From Sphingopyxis sp. JAI128 (lineage in GTDB: Bacteria; Pseudomonadota; Alphaproteobacteria; Sphingomonadales; Sphingomonadaceae), in NCBI RefSeq assembly GCF_014207235.1, contig NZ_JACHDA010000006.1, positions 62,001 through 126,000 of the forward strand: a DNA stretch of 64,000 nucleotides, read 5' to 3'. Positions 50,554 to 60,156 of the stretch are shown here, in pieces; the stretch's first letter is position 1, and each line of letters begins with the position of its first letter. The notes below the pieces were generated by a model, which worked only from the letters and a program-made list of their open reading frames with translations, did no database searches and had not been told where the DNA came from. A program made the position numbers and the translations under genes.

Positions 50554-51266
50554 GCGCGCGTCGGCGCTGGATCGTTGCGGCGGCGCTGTTCGCGCTGCTG
50601 CTCCTTGTCGCGACCTTCCCGATGCGGCTTGCGCTCGCATGGTCGGGCGCAACCGACGCGGGCATCACCGCGCGCGACGTGCGCGGCTCGGTATGGTCGG
50701 GCGAACTCGTCGACGCGCGGCTGGGCGCCTTGCCGCTTGGCACGGTGCGCGCCGCCCTGTCGCCGCTCGCGCTGCTCGGCGGCGATGTCGAACTGGCTTT
50801 CTCGCGTACCGACGACCGTCTCGGCGCGCTCGCGGGCCGCCTCCATGGCAGCGACCCGCGCGGCGTTTCCGAAGTGAACGGCGCGACATCGATGTCGGGC
50901 GGTCTCGGCATGATTCCCGTGGACACGCTCCGCTTCGAAGGGGCAACGATCCAGTTCGACGCTGCGGGCAAATGCGCGCGTGCGGCAGGGCGCATCCAGC
51001 TTGCGGTGACGGCGCCCATCGCCGGCCTGGACTTGTCGCGCGGGCTGTCGGGTCCGCTGCGCTGCGCCAACGGACGCGCGCAGGCGGCGCTTGCCAGCCA
51101 GTCGGGTATGGAACGGCTGACGCTGTCGTTCGATGGCAGCGGGGCATATCGCGCGCAGTTCGCGATCAATGTCGACCGCGACCCCGCGATGGCGGCGGCG
51201 CTCGCGGCGCTGGGATTCAGGGCGGGTTCGGGCGGGTTCGTGCTGACGACCTCGGGCCGCTTCTGA
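50550..51266 (+). CDS. gspN: Type II secretion protein N
   Basis: A 238-residue inner-membrane protein with one N-terminal helix (about 7-25) and a periplasmic beta-rich domain, like GspN. This subunit is absent from many T2SS loci and its function is not well defined. It ends one base before the prepilin peptidase start. Confidence 0.78.
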   Translation: MSARRRWIVAAALFALLLLVATFPMRLALAWSGATDAGITARDVRGSVWSGELVDARLGALPLGTVRAALSPLALLGGDVELAFSRTDDRLGALAGRLHGSDPRGVSEVNGATSMSGGLGMIPVDTLRFEGATIQFDAAGKCARAAGRIQLAVTAPIAGLDLSRGLSGPLRCANGRAQAALASQSGMERLTLSFDGSGAYRAQFAINVDRDPAMAAALAALGFRAGSGGFVLTTSGRF

Positions 51267-51267
51267 C

Positions 51268-52047
51268 GTGCCCCTCCTCGACGCCTTGCCCTTTGGCAAG
51301 GGCGTCGCCTTTGCCGCGCTCGTCGGGCTCGTGCTGGGCAGTTTCATCGCGACATTGGTCCTGCGCTGGCCGGCGGGGCGCTCGGTGCTCGGGCGGTCGC
51401 ATTGCGACGGATGCGGGCGGGGACTCGGTGGGATCGAACTGGTTCCGCTCTTGTCCGCGGCGATCCTGCGCGGACGATGTCGAACGTGCGGCGCGGCCAT
51501 CGACCCCTTTCACTGGCGGGTCGAATTGGGTTCGGCGCTGATCGGCTTATTTGCTCTGTCGATCCTCCCCGGAACGGCAGGTTGGCTGTGGGCGCTGTTC
51601 GGCTGGATGTTGTTGCCGCTGACGCTTCTCGACGCGCGTCATTTCTGGTTGCCCGACCGGCTGAGCGCGGCGCTTGCTGTCGCCGGACTCCTGTTGGCAG
51701 GCCCGATGCTCGGAACCTCCCTGCCTGACCGCTGGATCGGCGCGCTGGCGGGGGGCGGCCTGCTCGCGCTGGTCGCCTGGGCCTATCGGCGGTCGCGCGG
51801 GATCGAGGGCATGGGCGGTGGCGATCCGAAACTTGTTGCGGCGATCGGGGCTTGGCTAGGCTGGCAGGCGCTGCCGCTGATGTTGCTGCTCGCGAGTCTT
51901 GGCGGAATATTGTGGGCGTTCGTCGCGCAAGAAAAAGGGGACCGGCCGCTCGGCGAGCGACCGGTCCCCTTCGGTGTTTTTGCCTGCACCGCCGCCTTCG
52001 TGGCGGTGCCGATATGGCCGCTGATCGTTCAGTTTCAGCCGGGTTGA
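51268..52047 (+). CDS. gspO: Prepilin peptidase / N-methyltransferase
   Basis: A 259-residue polytopic aspartic protease (PilD-like). The N-terminal cytoplasmic loop keeps the paired cysteines (CDGC, CRTC) of the methyltransferase-competent form. The second catalytic aspartate is in GGGDPK, the first in LDARHFWLPD. It processes the pseudopilins GspG-K. GTG start at 51268, last gene of the operon. A strong hairpin lies inside its 3' coding part (51937-51969). Confidence 0.9.
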   Translation: MPLLDALPFGKGVAFAALVGLVLGSFIATLVLRWPAGRSVLGRSHCDGCGRGLGGIELVPLLSAAILRGRCRTCGAAIDPFHWRVELGSALIGLFALSILPGTAGWLWALFGWMLLPLTLLDARHFWLPDRLSAALAVAGLLLAGPMLGTSLPDRWIGALAGGGLLALVAWAYRRSRGIEGMGGGDPKLVAAIGAWLGWQALPLMLLLASLGGILWAFVAQEKGDRPLGERPVPFGVFACTAAFVAVPIWPLIVQFQPG

Positions 52048-52090
52048 AACTGCGGCGGCCGGTGCCGCTCTTCGACGTTCGTCGAAGAAA

Positions 52091-52609
52091 TTACCTTCCG
52101 ATGACGACGGTCACCGCGCGGCGGTTCTTGGCATAGGCTTCTTCGGTCGAACCGAGTTCGGCGGGGCGTTCCTTGCCATAGCTGATGACGCTGATGCGCG
52201 ACGGGTCGATGCCCAGCGAGGCAAGATAGTTTTTCGCGGCGTTGGCGCGGCGTTCGCCGAGCGCGATATTGTAATCGCGGGTGCCGCGTTCGTCGGCATG
52301 GCCTTCGAGCGTGACGCGGACGGCGGGGTTGCGTTGCAGCCATTGAGCCTGGTTCTGGAGGGTCGCCTGGTCCTGCGCATCGACATTATATTGGTCGAAA
52401 CCGAAGAAGATGCGGTCGCCTTCGAGACCGACGCTGGCGAGGAAGTCTTCCTGCGATCCCGGGACGATGCCGGTGCCGGTGTCGGCGCCGGTGTCGGTAC
52501 CCGTGCCTTCGGGAACGGGCGGGAGCGTTTCGGGCGCCTTTTTGGCGCAGGCACCCACAGCAAGCATGGTGATCGCCGCGATCATGGCAGTGCTTTTGCG
52601 TATCGTCAT
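52091..52609 (-). CDS. pal: Peptidoglycan-associated lipoprotein Pal
   Basis: A 172-residue lipoprotein (lipobox VGAC, C21) with a Thr/Gly-rich linker and a C-terminal OmpA-like domain containing the murein-binding ADERGTRDYNIALGERRA segment. It works with the Tol system to constrict and anchor the outer membrane. Last gene of the tol-pal set, 107 bp after tolB. Confidence 0.96.
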   Translation of the reverse strand: MTIRKSTAMIAAITMLAVGACAKKAPETLPPVPEGTGTDTGADTGTGIVPGSQEDFLASVGLEGDRIFFGFDQYNVDAQDQATLQNQAQWLQRNPAVRVTLEGHADERGTRDYNIALGERRANAAKNYLASLGIDPSRISVISYGKERPAELGSTEEAYAKNRRAVTVVIGR

Positions 52610-52716
52610 GTCTTCTGTCCTCTTGTTGTTGTTGGAAATTCTGTTCTTGCGGGCAAAAAGGCCCGTTCAGGACGCGCTATTGGAACCCTAGGAACCTTCC
52701 TTTGGTTCCGCCCTCG

Positions 52717-54084
52717 TCACGGCAGCACCGGCCCCCAACTGGGGTCCGACCCGTCCTGCGGCGTGGGCAGGCGGCGAAGGTTCACGCCGGTCAGGTCGAC
52801 CTGCCACAGGCTCGATTTGCCTTGGCGGCCGGGCGTGGTGCGGAAGAACTGGATGACGCGGCCGTTTGGCGACCAGGTCGGCGCCTCGTCCTGCCAGCTG
52901 TTCGTCAGCATGCGCACATTGCCGCCCGAGGGGGTCATCACACCGATGCGGAATTCGCCCCCGCCCATGCGGGTAAAGGCAATCAGGTCGCCGCGCGGCG
53001 ACCATTCCGGCGTTGCGGCGCGGCCTCCGCCAAAGCTGATCCGTTGCTGGTTCGACCCGTCGATGTTCATCGTATAGATTTGCTGGCCGCCCGACCGGTC
53101 GCTTTCGAACACGATCTTCTTGCCGTCGGGCGAGAAGCTGCCTCCGACGTCGATGCCCGGGGTATTGGTGAGCCGCACCGGGGTGCCGCCGTTCGCCGAG
53201 ATGCGATAAATGTCGGTGTTCCCGTTCACCGCCATCGAATAGAGGATCTGGGTGCCGTCGGGCGACCAGCGCGGCGCGAAGGTCGCGTTCGAACTTTCGG
53301 TCACCAGCTTTTGCGACCCCGATGCCACGTCATAGATGAACACGCGGACGCGATTGTTCAGATAGGAAACATAGACGATCTTCTTGTAATCGGGCGAAAA
53401 GCGCGGGCTGATCGCGAGCGCCTGGCCGTTGGTGATGAAGCGGTGGTTGCCGCCGTCCGAGTCCATGATCGCCAGCCGTTTGATGCGATTCCCCTTCGGC
53501 CCGCTCTCGGCGATATAGGCGACGCGGCTGTCGAAGAAGGGCGCTTCGCCCGACAGGCGCGAATAGATGGCGTCGGCGCATTTATGCGCGGCGCGGCGCC
53601 AGTCGGCAGGCTGGATTTCGAACCCCTTGCGGACAAGCTCGCTGCCGAGCGCGGTGTCGTAGAGATAGCAGCCGACGATCAGACTGCCGTTCGACCCGGC
53701 ATCGACAAAGCCGTGGACGACATTTTCGGCGCCCCGCGACTGCCATTCGGAAAAGCGCGGCGCCTGCACCTCGGCACGCGTGATCGCGCGAACGCCGCTG
53801 GGGCCGATCGGTTCGTACAGGCCGCTGCGTTCAAGATCGGCAGCGATGACTTCGGCGATCTGGCGGCCGAGGCTGTCGGTGCGTAGCCCCGCGACGGTCT
53901 GGACCGAGGACGTCGCGAGCGGCGGAATGCCGATGACGGTACGTTCCTGCGACAGCGTGCCTTCGATGGTTTCGCGCGGTTCGGTCGTCGTGGTCACGGC
54001 GGGCGGCGTCGGGGCGGTCTGCGCGAACAGCGGCGCGGTGGTCAGCAGCAGCGCGAGCGAAAGGCCGGTCGAACGGAGCAACAT
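52717..54084 (-). CDS. tolB: Tol-Pal system translocation protein TolB
   Basis: A 455-residue periplasmic protein: signal peptide ending LFAQ, an N-terminal alpha/beta domain (about 50-170) and a six-bladed WD-like beta-propeller with repeated SPDG/SPDY motifs. It binds Pal. The start at 54084 is 5 bp after the tolA stop. Confidence 0.95.
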   Translation of the reverse strand: MLLRSTGLSLALLLTTAPLFAQTAPTPPAVTTTTEPRETIEGTLSQERTVIGIPPLATSSVQTVAGLRTDSLGRQIAEVIAADLERSGLYEPIGPSGVRAITRAEVQAPRFSEWQSRGAENVVHGFVDAGSNGSLIVGCYLYDTALGSELVRKGFEIQPADWRRAAHKCADAIYSRLSGEAPFFDSRVAYIAESGPKGNRIKRLAIMDSDGGNHRFITNGQALAISPRFSPDYKKIVYVSYLNNRVRVFIYDVASGSQKLVTESSNATFAPRWSPDGTQILYSMAVNGNTDIYRISANGGTPVRLTNTPGIDVGGSFSPDGKKIVFESDRSGGQQIYTMNIDGSNQQRISFGGGRAATPEWSPRGDLIAFTRMGGGEFRIGVMTPSGGNVRMLTNSWQDEAPTWSPNGRVIQFFRTTPGRQGKSSLWQVDLTGVNLRRLPTPQDGSDPSWGPVLP

Positions 54085-54089
54085 GTCTC

Positions 54090-54914
54090 TTACCTCTTGA
54101 TGAAATCGAGCGTGTAATTCTGCCAGAAGCTGTAATTTTCCTCGGGCAGGTCGAAGGGCGCGGCCAATTCCACCGCGCGTTTGGCGCATTCCTGGTGGCG
54201 TTGGATCTGGAATTTGTTGCTGTCGTTTTCGCCGCTGGTTGTGACGCTGGTAAAGCCGGCGAGCGCGCCCGACTGGGTCAGGCGGAATTTGACGACCGTC
54301 TTGAGCTGATCGACGTCCACCCCCGATATGCGGCAGCCGTTCCAACGCGGCGCGACCGCCGATTTGATGCTGACGTCGATCGAGCGGCGGACTTCGGCGG
54401 CCGTCTTGGACGCGGGCGCACCCTTGTTCGGGGGCGCCTTGGTCTGTTCGCGGCCAAGGCCGTCGGTGATCCCGTCGAGCCGGCCGGTCGGGCGCGTCTG
54501 CGCCTTCTTCGCCGGCGCCGATTTGGGTGACGCCTTGGGCGGCGCCTTCTTCACCGCCGGCGGCTGTTTCTTGGGCGGCGCGGGGACGGGACGCGCGACC
54601 TGCTTGGGGGTCGGCGCGGGGGTCGGGCGGACGACCGGTTCGGGGACCGGCGGTGCCGGCACCGGTTCGGGCGCGGCGATATCGACGGCATCCTCCTCGC
54701 CCAGTCGGGCCGACGGCGGCGCCTGGGTGATGATCGGTGCGCTCGATTCGGCGGCGGTCTCGGCAACCAGGTCGACTTCCATCGGCGGGTTGTCGAACCG
54801 GCGATCTCCGGCAGTCCACTGGACCGAGAGAAGGCCGATGATCAGGACATGCGCCGCCACCGCGATGGCAAAGCCGCGTCCTTCATTCCCCCTCGCTGCC
54901 CGTATTTCGGCCAT
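54090..54914 (-). CDS. tolA: Cell envelope protein TolA
   Basis: A 274-residue protein with one N-terminal transmembrane helix (about 15-33), a long Pro/Ala/Lys-rich periplasmic stretch (about 75-160) and a C-terminal domain ending NYTLDFIKR. It transfers proton-motive energy from TolQR to Pal/TolB. The C-terminal domain is TolA/TonB-like. Confidence 0.85.
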   Translation of the reverse strand: MAEIRAARGNEGRGFAIAVAAHVLIIGLLSVQWTAGDRRFDNPPMEVDLVAETAAESSAPIITQAPPSARLGEEDAVDIAAPEPVPAPPVPEPVVRPTPAPTPKQVARPVPAPPKKQPPAVKKAPPKASPKSAPAKKAQTRPTGRLDGITDGLGREQTKAPPNKGAPASKTAAEVRRSIDVSIKSAVAPRWNGCRISGVDVDQLKTVVKFRLTQSGALAGFTSVTTSGENDSNKFQIQRHQECAKRAVELAAPFDLPEENYSFWQNYTLDFIKR

Positions 54915-54923
54915 TTCGCGACC

Positions 54924-55430
54924 CTATTGCCCGGTTTCTGAACCGTCGGTGACCGTGGCTTCATTCGCCGGCGCCTCGTTCGCGCCCGTCGTCACCAGCG
55001 CGATGCGCGTCAGGCCGGCGCGATTGAGTTCGCCCATGATCCGCATGACGCGGCCATAATCGAGCCCCTTGTCGGCGCGCAGCATGATCTGGCGCGGCCT
55101 GTCCTCGCCTTCATTCTCGCGCGCGATCGCGTCGAGCCGCGCGGGCAGCTCTGCCTCGGGCACCACCTCTTCGCCGATATAGATGGCGTCGTCGGCACCC
55201 ACCGACAGCTGTACGGGCTCCTGTTCCTCGGTCTCGACCGGCTTGGCCCGGCTTTCCGGCAGGTCGATCGGCACTGCCGAGGCAAGCAGCGGCGCGGTGA
55301 TCATGAAGATGATGAGCAGCACGAGCATCACGTCGACGAGCGGCGTGACGTTGATCTCCGCCATCGGCGCGCGGCGGTTGCCGCGACCGCGCCGGCCGCC
55401 GATGCCGCCCGAAGGTCCCGACATCGCCAT
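54924..55430 (-). CDS. tolR: Biopolymer transport protein TolR (ExbD family)
   Basis: A 168-residue ExbD/TolR with a single helix containing the conserved aspartate in NVTPLVDVMLVLLIIFM, and a periplasmic domain. The first codon overlaps the last base of tolQ. An ATG two codons later is an alternative start. Confidence 0.94.
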   Translation of the reverse strand: MAMSGPSGGIGGRRGRGNRRAPMAEINVTPLVDVMLVLLIIFMITAPLLASAVPIDLPESRAKPVETEEQEPVQLSVGADDAIYIGEEVVPEAELPARLDAIARENEGEDRPRQIMLRADKGLDYGRVMRIMGELNRAGLTRIALVTTGANEAPANEATVTDGSETGQ

Positions 55431-56128
55431 CAGGCTTCGACCTCGAGTTCGCGGCTGAAGGTCGCGTGCAGCCCGTCGGCGAAGCGGCCGAGCCGCGATT
55501 CGAGCCGGTTCAACCGCTGCGAAAAGGCGTTATAGGCGATGACCGCGGGAATGGCGGCGAACAGGCCGATCGCGGTCGCGAACAAGGCTTCGGCGATGCC
55601 CGGCGCGACGACGGCGAGGCTGCTGTTATTTTCGGCGGCGATCGCGGTGAAGCTGCGCATGATGCCCCAAACGGTGCCGAACAGGCCGACGAAGGGCGCG
55701 ACCGCGCCGATCGTCGCCAGTGTTCCGATCTTTTCGGCAAGACGATCGACCTCGCCCGCAACCGCGCTGTTCATCGCGATGCCCAGGCGTTCGCGCGTCC
55801 CGTCGCGGTCGATAGTCTTGCCCTTGGTCGACCGGCGCCACTCGCTGATCCCTGCCGAAAGCACCTTTGCGCTCGGCAACTCCTCGCCGCTGTTCTTGTC
55901 GTAAAATTTGTCGATATTGTCGGCGCGCCAGAAATCGCGCTCGAACTGGTCCGACGCGCGCATCAGCTTGCCGACCCCGCGTCCGTGGGTAAAGATCACC
56001 GCCCAGACATAGATCGACGCGAGCAACAGCCCGATCATCACCGCCTTCACGATGATATCGGCTTGCAGGAACAGCGCGACGGGGGACAGGGTCGCCGCGT
56101 CGGCGGCCAGCGAGATATTGTCTAGCAA
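55430..56128 (-). CDS. tolQ: Tol-Pal system proton channel TolQ
   Basis: A 232-residue ExbB/TolQ protein with three transmembrane helices. The last two are in the conserved VAPFVGLFGTVWGIM and EALFATAIGLFAAIPAV segments. TTG at 56128 is preferred because it gives the usual TolQ length and a GGAG lies upstream. The ATG at 56173 would overlap ybgC by about 50 bp. Confidence 0.9.
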   Translation of the reverse strand: MLDNISLAADAATLSPVALFLQADIIVKAVMIGLLLASIYVWAVIFTHGRGVGKLMRASDQFERDFWRADNIDKFYDKNSGEELPSAKVLSAGISEWRRSTKGKTIDRDGTRERLGIAMNSAVAGEVDRLAEKIGTLATIGAVAPFVGLFGTVWGIMRSFTAIAAENNSSLAVVAPGIAEALFATAIGLFAAIPAVIAYNAFSQRLNRLESRLGRFADGLHATFSRELEVEA

Positions 56129-56601
56129 GGGAAAATTTCTCCATTCATGATGGCGGTAAATCGGTCGGCCCATCCCGCAGGCTGGCGACGCGGCCGGCCC
56201 CCGGGTGACAGGAAGGCGGCAGTGACTTGCCCGTCGGTCAATGTCTCGCCGCTAAACGTGTCAGTCCCGCGAAGGATGCGCTGCGCGATGATCACGCTGG
56301 CGCCGCGCACCGCCTTGACCGTGCTGACGACGAGCAAATCGTCGTCGAGCTTTGCGGGCCTCAGATATTTGATCGCGAGGTCGGTCACCGCCCAGCTGCC
56401 TTCGCCGCCCTCCATTGCGGCGCGCTGGTCGATCCCCGCCAGGCGCAGCATGTCCGACCGTGCGCGTTCCATATAACGCAGATAATTGGCGTGATAGACG
56501 ATGCCGCTGAGGTCGGTGTCCTCGAAATAGACGCGCAGCCGGTAGTGATGTTCGGCCCCGACGAATGCGCCGGGAAGGAAGGGAGGCGGGGCGTTTACCA
56601 T
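56122..56601 (-). CDS. ybgC: Tol-Pal associated acyl-CoA thioesterase YbgC
   Basis: A 159-residue hot-dog thioesterase with the YFEDTDLSGIVYHANYL motif holding the catalytic aspartate. Usual first gene of the tol-pal operon. The ATG at 56601 is chosen for family length; an in-frame ATG at 56673 would add 24 residues without similarity. Confidence 0.9.
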   Translation of the reverse strand: MVNAPPPFLPGAFVGAEHHYRLRVYFEDTDLSGIVYHANYLRYMERARSDMLRLAGIDQRAAMEGGEGSWAVTDLAIKYLRPAKLDDDLLVVSTVKAVRGASVIIAQRILRGTDTFSGETLTDGQVTAAFLSPGGRPRRQPAGWADRFTAIMNGEIFPC

Positions 56602-56738
56602 CGTTTCGACCGATAGCCTCGCAACGACTCGTCGCAAAGCCCTCTTGAACAGTTCGTCGCAGGATCGCGCCATTTGATAGAAGGAAGCTGCCGATTCCTG
56701 CCCATCTCGCTGCCGCCGTCATTGCAGGGAAGCGCCGG

Positions 56739-57761
56739 CTATTTGTCGAACAGGCCGTCCTGCGATCCGGCAGGCGGGCTCAGACCCAGGTGTTTCCACG
56801 CGCTCGCGTTGAGCATGCGCCCGCGCGCGGTGCGGGCGATCAGGCCGATCTGGAGCAGGTAAGGCTCGATCACATCCTCGATCGTGTCGCGCGGTTCGGA
56901 CAGCCCGGCGGCGAGCGTTTCGACGCCGACCGGCCCGCCGCGATAAATATCGGCGATCATGGCGAGGTAGCGGCGGTCCATCGCATCGAGACCGAGCGCG
57001 TCGACCTCCAGCCGGTTGAGCGCCGTGTCGGCCGCGCGCGCATCGACGACGGCATGACCCGCGACGGTCGCGAAGTCGCGGACGCGGCGGAGCAGGCGGC
57101 CCGCGATACGCGGTGTCCCGCGCGAGCGCTTTGCAATCTCGAGTGCGCCGTCGGACGCGATCGGCAGCGCCAGCAGCCGCGCCGCGCGCGCGATGACCTG
57201 CTCCAACTCGCTGTGCGTATAGAAATTGAGCCGCACCGGGATGCCGAAACGGTCGCGCAGCGGCGTCGTGAGCAGCCCCTGCCGCGTCGTCGCACCGACG
57301 AGGGTGAATTTGGGCAGGTCGATGCGCACGCTGCGTGCCGACGGCCCTTCGCCGATCATGATGTCAAGCGCGCGATCCTCCATCGCCGGGTACAGGATTT
57401 CTTCGACCGCGGGCGACAGGCGGTGGATCTCGTCGATGAACAGCACGTCGCCGTCCTCAAGATTGGTCAGCAACGCCGCGAGATCGCCGGCCTTTGCGAT
57501 CACCGGCCCGCTGGTCGAACGGAAGCCGACGCCGAGTTCCTTCGCGACGATCTGCGCCAGCGTCGTCTTGCCGAGCCCCGGCGGGCCATAGAAAAGCACA
57601 TGGTCGAGCGCGTCCGACCGCGCCTTCGCCGCCTCGATGAAGATTCGCAGATTCTCGCGCGCCGCCGCTTGGCCCACGAATTCGGCGAGCGACTTCGGCC
57701 GCAACGCAGCGTCGGCATCCTCGGGGGTGCGGACGGGGGTGGTGAGGTCCGGCTCAGTCAT
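56739..57761 (-). CDS. ruvB: Holliday junction branch-migration ATPase RuvB
   Basis: A 340-residue AAA+ protein with the [11 protein letters not shown] start, Walker [10 protein letters not shown], Walker [10 protein letters not shown], sensor [10 protein letters not shown] and a winged-helix C-terminus. Works with RuvA/RuvC in recombination. It overlaps the GFA-family gene upstream by 8 bp, rather than following ruvA directly as in most genomes. Confidence 0.97.
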   Translation of the reverse strand: MTEPDLTTPVRTPEDADAALRPKSLAEFVGQAAARENLRIFIEAAKARSDALDHVLFYGPPGLGKTTLAQIVAKELGVGFRSTSGPVIAKAGDLAALLTNLEDGDVLFIDEIHRLSPAVEEILYPAMEDRALDIMIGEGPSARSVRIDLPKFTLVGATTRQGLLTTPLRDRFGIPVRLNFYTHSELEQVIARAARLLALPIASDGALEIAKRSRGTPRIAGRLLRRVRDFATVAGHAVVDARAADTALNRLEVDALGLDAMDRRYLAMIADIYRGGPVGVETLAAGLSEPRDTIEDVIEPYLLQIGLIARTARGRMLNASAWKHLGLSPPAGSQDGLFDK

Positions 57762-58158
57762 AATGCTCTATTGCCTCGCCCGCGATCGAAACCCAAGGCT
57801 CCTTGCGCTCCTCATAAACCGAATATTCGGGGACGAAGCCGTGGCCGGGCGCGAAATTGCCGAGCGGGATCGCATAGGCGTCATGATAAGGCCGCGCGCG
57901 GTACCATACGCCCGAACCGCAGATGCCGCAGAAGAAGAAGTCGGCGGTGTTGCCGCTGTCGCCGGTATATTGCCACATCTTCGCATCGGCTTCGCCTTCG
58001 ATGCGGACCTGTTCGGCGGGGAAACGAACCTGCGCGGCAAAGGCGCTGCCGCTCCGCGCCTTGCATTCGCGGCAATGGCACACCGACACGCGGATCGGCT
58101 CGCCGGTGCAGGCGATGCGGATCTGGCCGCAGCGGCAGGAGGCGTGGCGGGTGGTCAC
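57754..58158 (-). CDS. GFA-family (CENP-V/formaldehyde-activating) zinc protein
   Basis: A 134-residue Mss4-fold protein with the GFA cysteine pattern: CRCG near residue 8, CHCRECK near 27 and CGICGS near 77. GTG start at 58158, overlapping the upstream hypothetical gene's stop by one base. Family functions vary, and glutathione-dependent formaldehyde chemistry is established for few members. Its place between ruvA and ruvB is unusual. Confidence 0.85.
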   Translation of the reverse strand: MTTRHASCRCGQIRIACTGEPIRVSVCHCRECKARSGSAFAAQVRFPAEQVRIEGEADAKMWQYTGDSGNTADFFFCGICGSGVWYRARPYHDAYAIPLGNFAPGHGFVPEYSVYEERKEPWVSIAGEAIEHYD

Positions 58159-58640
58159 TACATCAAACCGTTGGCCTGCAGCGTCTTTGCGGCATGGATC
58201 GCTTCCTTAACTGCCGCGCCAACCTTCTCCGGGTCTGTGCAGCGTGCATGAGCCGTCACCTCGAGATGGCTTTTCAAGCTAAGTCTCGGACGCGCTTCGA
58301 TAGTTATATCGCCATTGCTGATCCGAACATCGACGTGCCAGAGTTTATCCTCGAAAGCCTTGACGGACTTTGCACCGGACTCCTTGAAGGCCTTCCAATC
58401 GTGACGCTTGGCTTCTCGCATGTCCCGCGAATCCTCTTGGTCGTACTCCATTAAATGATGGATTGCGGCCTCGCCGAGCGTATCGCTATCTACATTGTCT
58501 GGAAAAACAGAAAGAGAGTCGGTTTCGCTGATGCCCGCGACCGAGCAAACAAAGAGTTGGCCGTCGAACTCATAGATGCGTGCAACACCTTCCTTGGTAA
58601 ACATGGGAGCGAATTGAGGTACGCGTTTGAACCAACTCAT
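58158..58640 (-). CDS. Hypothetical protein inserted in the ruv operon
   Basis: A 160-residue soluble protein that I do not recognise. It is rich in charged residues and has no signal or membrane segment. Predicted alpha/beta character: an [12 protein letters not shown] start, a strand-rich middle and a helical end. The coding sequence is less GC-rich than its neighbours, suggesting later acquisition. The ATG overlaps the ruvA stop by 4 bp, and its stop overlaps the GFA start, so it is in the operon. Small immunity-like proteins look similar in outline, but no relationship is claimed. Confidence 0.7.
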   Translation of the reverse strand: MSWFKRVPQFAPMFTKEGVARIYEFDGQLFVCSVAGISETDSLSVFPDNVDSDTLGEAAIHHLMEYDQEDSRDMREAKRHDWKAFKESGAKSVKAFEDKLWHVDVRISNGDITIEARPRLSLKSHLEVTAHARCTDPEKVGAAVKEAIHAAKTLQANGLM

Positions 58641-59236
58641 TTTGCGGCCTTCTTCAGCGCCAGCCGCACCAGCGCGTCGAGGTTGGAACCCGCACCCAAC
58701 TCCTCGCTCGCTGCGGCGACCGCGGCGCTCGCTTCGCCGGGCTTGAAGCCGAGTCCGGTAAGCGCGGCGACGGCGTCGCCAAGGGAGCCGGATGTGGCGG
58801 AGAGGGCTGGACCCGAGCCAGCAATCCCGCCAAGCGCGCCCGCCTTGTCCTTCAGCTCATGCGCGATCCGCTGCGCGAGTTTCGGGCCGACGCCGTTCGC
58901 GCGCGCGATCATCGCGCTGTCGCCGCTGGCGAGGGCGCGTTGCAACTCGCCGATCTCCAGCGCCGACAGGATCGCGAGCGCGACCTTGGCGCCGACGCCT
59001 TGCACGCTGGTGAGCAGGCGGAACCAGTCGCGCTCCTCGGCCTTGGCAAAGCCCAGCAGGCGCAGGAAATCCTCGCCGACGAGCATCTCGGTGTGGATGG
59101 TGACGTCGCCGCCGACCGGGCCGAGCGCGTCGAGCGTGCGCGCGGATGCCTCGACCAGATAGCCGACGCCGCCGACGTCGATGACCGCATGGCCTGCGCC
59201 GCTGGAATCGAGCCGTCCGGTGAGTTTCGCGATCAT
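58637..59236 (-). CDS. ruvA: Holliday junction DNA-binding protein RuvA
   Basis: A 199-residue RuvA: OB-fold N-terminus (MIAKLTGRL... [11 protein letters not shown]), a middle helix-hairpin-helix domain with [13 protein letters not shown] and [17 protein letters not shown], and a C-terminal RuvB-interacting domain. Binds the junction as a tetramer. The stop overlaps the hypothetical gene start (ATGA). Confidence 0.96.
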   Translation of the reverse strand: MIAKLTGRLDSSGAGHAVIDVGGVGYLVEASARTLDALGPVGGDVTIHTEMLVGEDFLRLLGFAKAEERDWFRLLTSVQGVGAKVALAILSALEIGELQRALASGDSAMIARANGVGPKLAQRIAHELKDKAGALGGIAGSGPALSATSGSLGDAVAALTGLGFKPGEASAAVAAASEELGAGSNLDALVRLALKKAAK

Positions 59237-59589
59237 GCGTCGGTGCTAGCGCGGGGAGAACGAAAAGGGAATCAATTTCCCCGCCTCGTCAAAAATGGCC
59301 GCTTCCCACCTTTTTTGGCCGTCGCGCAAAAAAGCGCTGTCCTACATTGTTCGGCTGTGCCAGCCTTCGTCCCGGCTCTTTCAATTTGTGGACGGAAGCG
59401 GCTCGCCGCCCGGCTTGGGGTTGCGGGAAGGAGCCGGGTGCAGCATGTCTGCCGGGTGCGGCAAATCGGGTCTGCACAGGGCTGACCTTTCCTGACCTTT
59501 GGAAGGATTGCGCGGTCCTGGCGTCGACCGGGGACCCCGGCACAACCGGAGACGGCGGTGGCCGTTCGCCACCTCAAAGCGGGGACTCC
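59237..59589. other. 353-bp intergenic region between ruvA and ruvC
   Basis: No gene was found that I can support. It holds a tandem direct repeat CTGACCTTT (59482 and 59492, 10-bp period) and small poly-A/poly-T runs with GCGC arms near 59324-59337. It presumably carries the ruvA promoter, but no convincing -10/-35 pair was identified. Confidence 0.5.
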
Positions 59590-60060
59590 TCAGCGTCGCC
59601 GGTGGTTGGCGTGGCAGATTGCGACTGCCAGCGCGTCCGCGGCATCGGGGCCCACGACCTTTGCGCCGGGCAGCAGCACCCGCAGCATGGCCTGCACCTG
59701 CTCCTTCGCCGCGCCGCCGGTGCCGACGATCGCCTTTTTGACCAGCCGCGGGGCATATTCGGTGACCGCCAGCCCGCCGCGCGCGCAGCCGAGCAGCACG
59801 ACGCCGCGCGCGTGCGCGAGCTTCAGCGTCGATTGCGGATTGTCGTTGACGAAGACCTCCTCGACCGCGGCGCATTGCGGAAGGTGGTCGGCAATCACCG
59901 CCGCGAGCACGGTGTCGAGATGGGCGAGCCGGTCGGGCAGGGGGGCCTTTGCGTCGGTCTTGACCTGTCCGTTGGCGATGTGGCCGATCCGGCTGCCCTC
60001 GACGCGGATGACGCCCCAGCCGGTGCAACTGAGCGAGGGGTCGAGACCGAGGATGATCAT
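59590..60060 (-). CDS. ruvC: Holliday junction resolvase RuvC
   Basis: A 156-residue resolvase beginning [16 protein letters not shown] with the first catalytic aspartate D7. Glutamate is in AAVEEVFV and the C-terminal aspartates in [14 protein letters not shown]. It cleaves junctions presented by RuvAB. It ends 353 bp before ruvA, so it probably has a separate transcript from ruvAB. Confidence 0.96.
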   Translation of the reverse strand: MIILGLDPSLSCTGWGVIRVEGSRIGHIANGQVKTDAKAPLPDRLAHLDTVLAAVIADHLPQCAAVEEVFVNDNPQSTLKLAHARGVVLLGCARGGLAVTEYAPRLVKKAIVGTGGAAKEQVQAMLRVLLPGAKVVGPDAADALAVAICHANHRRR

Positions 60061-60156
60061 GCTGGTCCGTTCGTGTCGAGCGAAATCGAGACACCCTGAG
60101 GGCGCGAGCGACCGGTGGGTATACCGACTTGGCTCGATGCGAACGGATTTTGGCGT

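Noticed and set aside
52691-52709. GGAACC/GGTTCC inverted repeat after tolB as terminator
   Set aside because: Six-base arms without a following U-run. It is more likely chance or part of the pal promoter region.
59290-59580. Several short open frames between ruvA and ruvC
   Set aside because: No start with a ribosome site, no family resemblance, frames differ in all directions.
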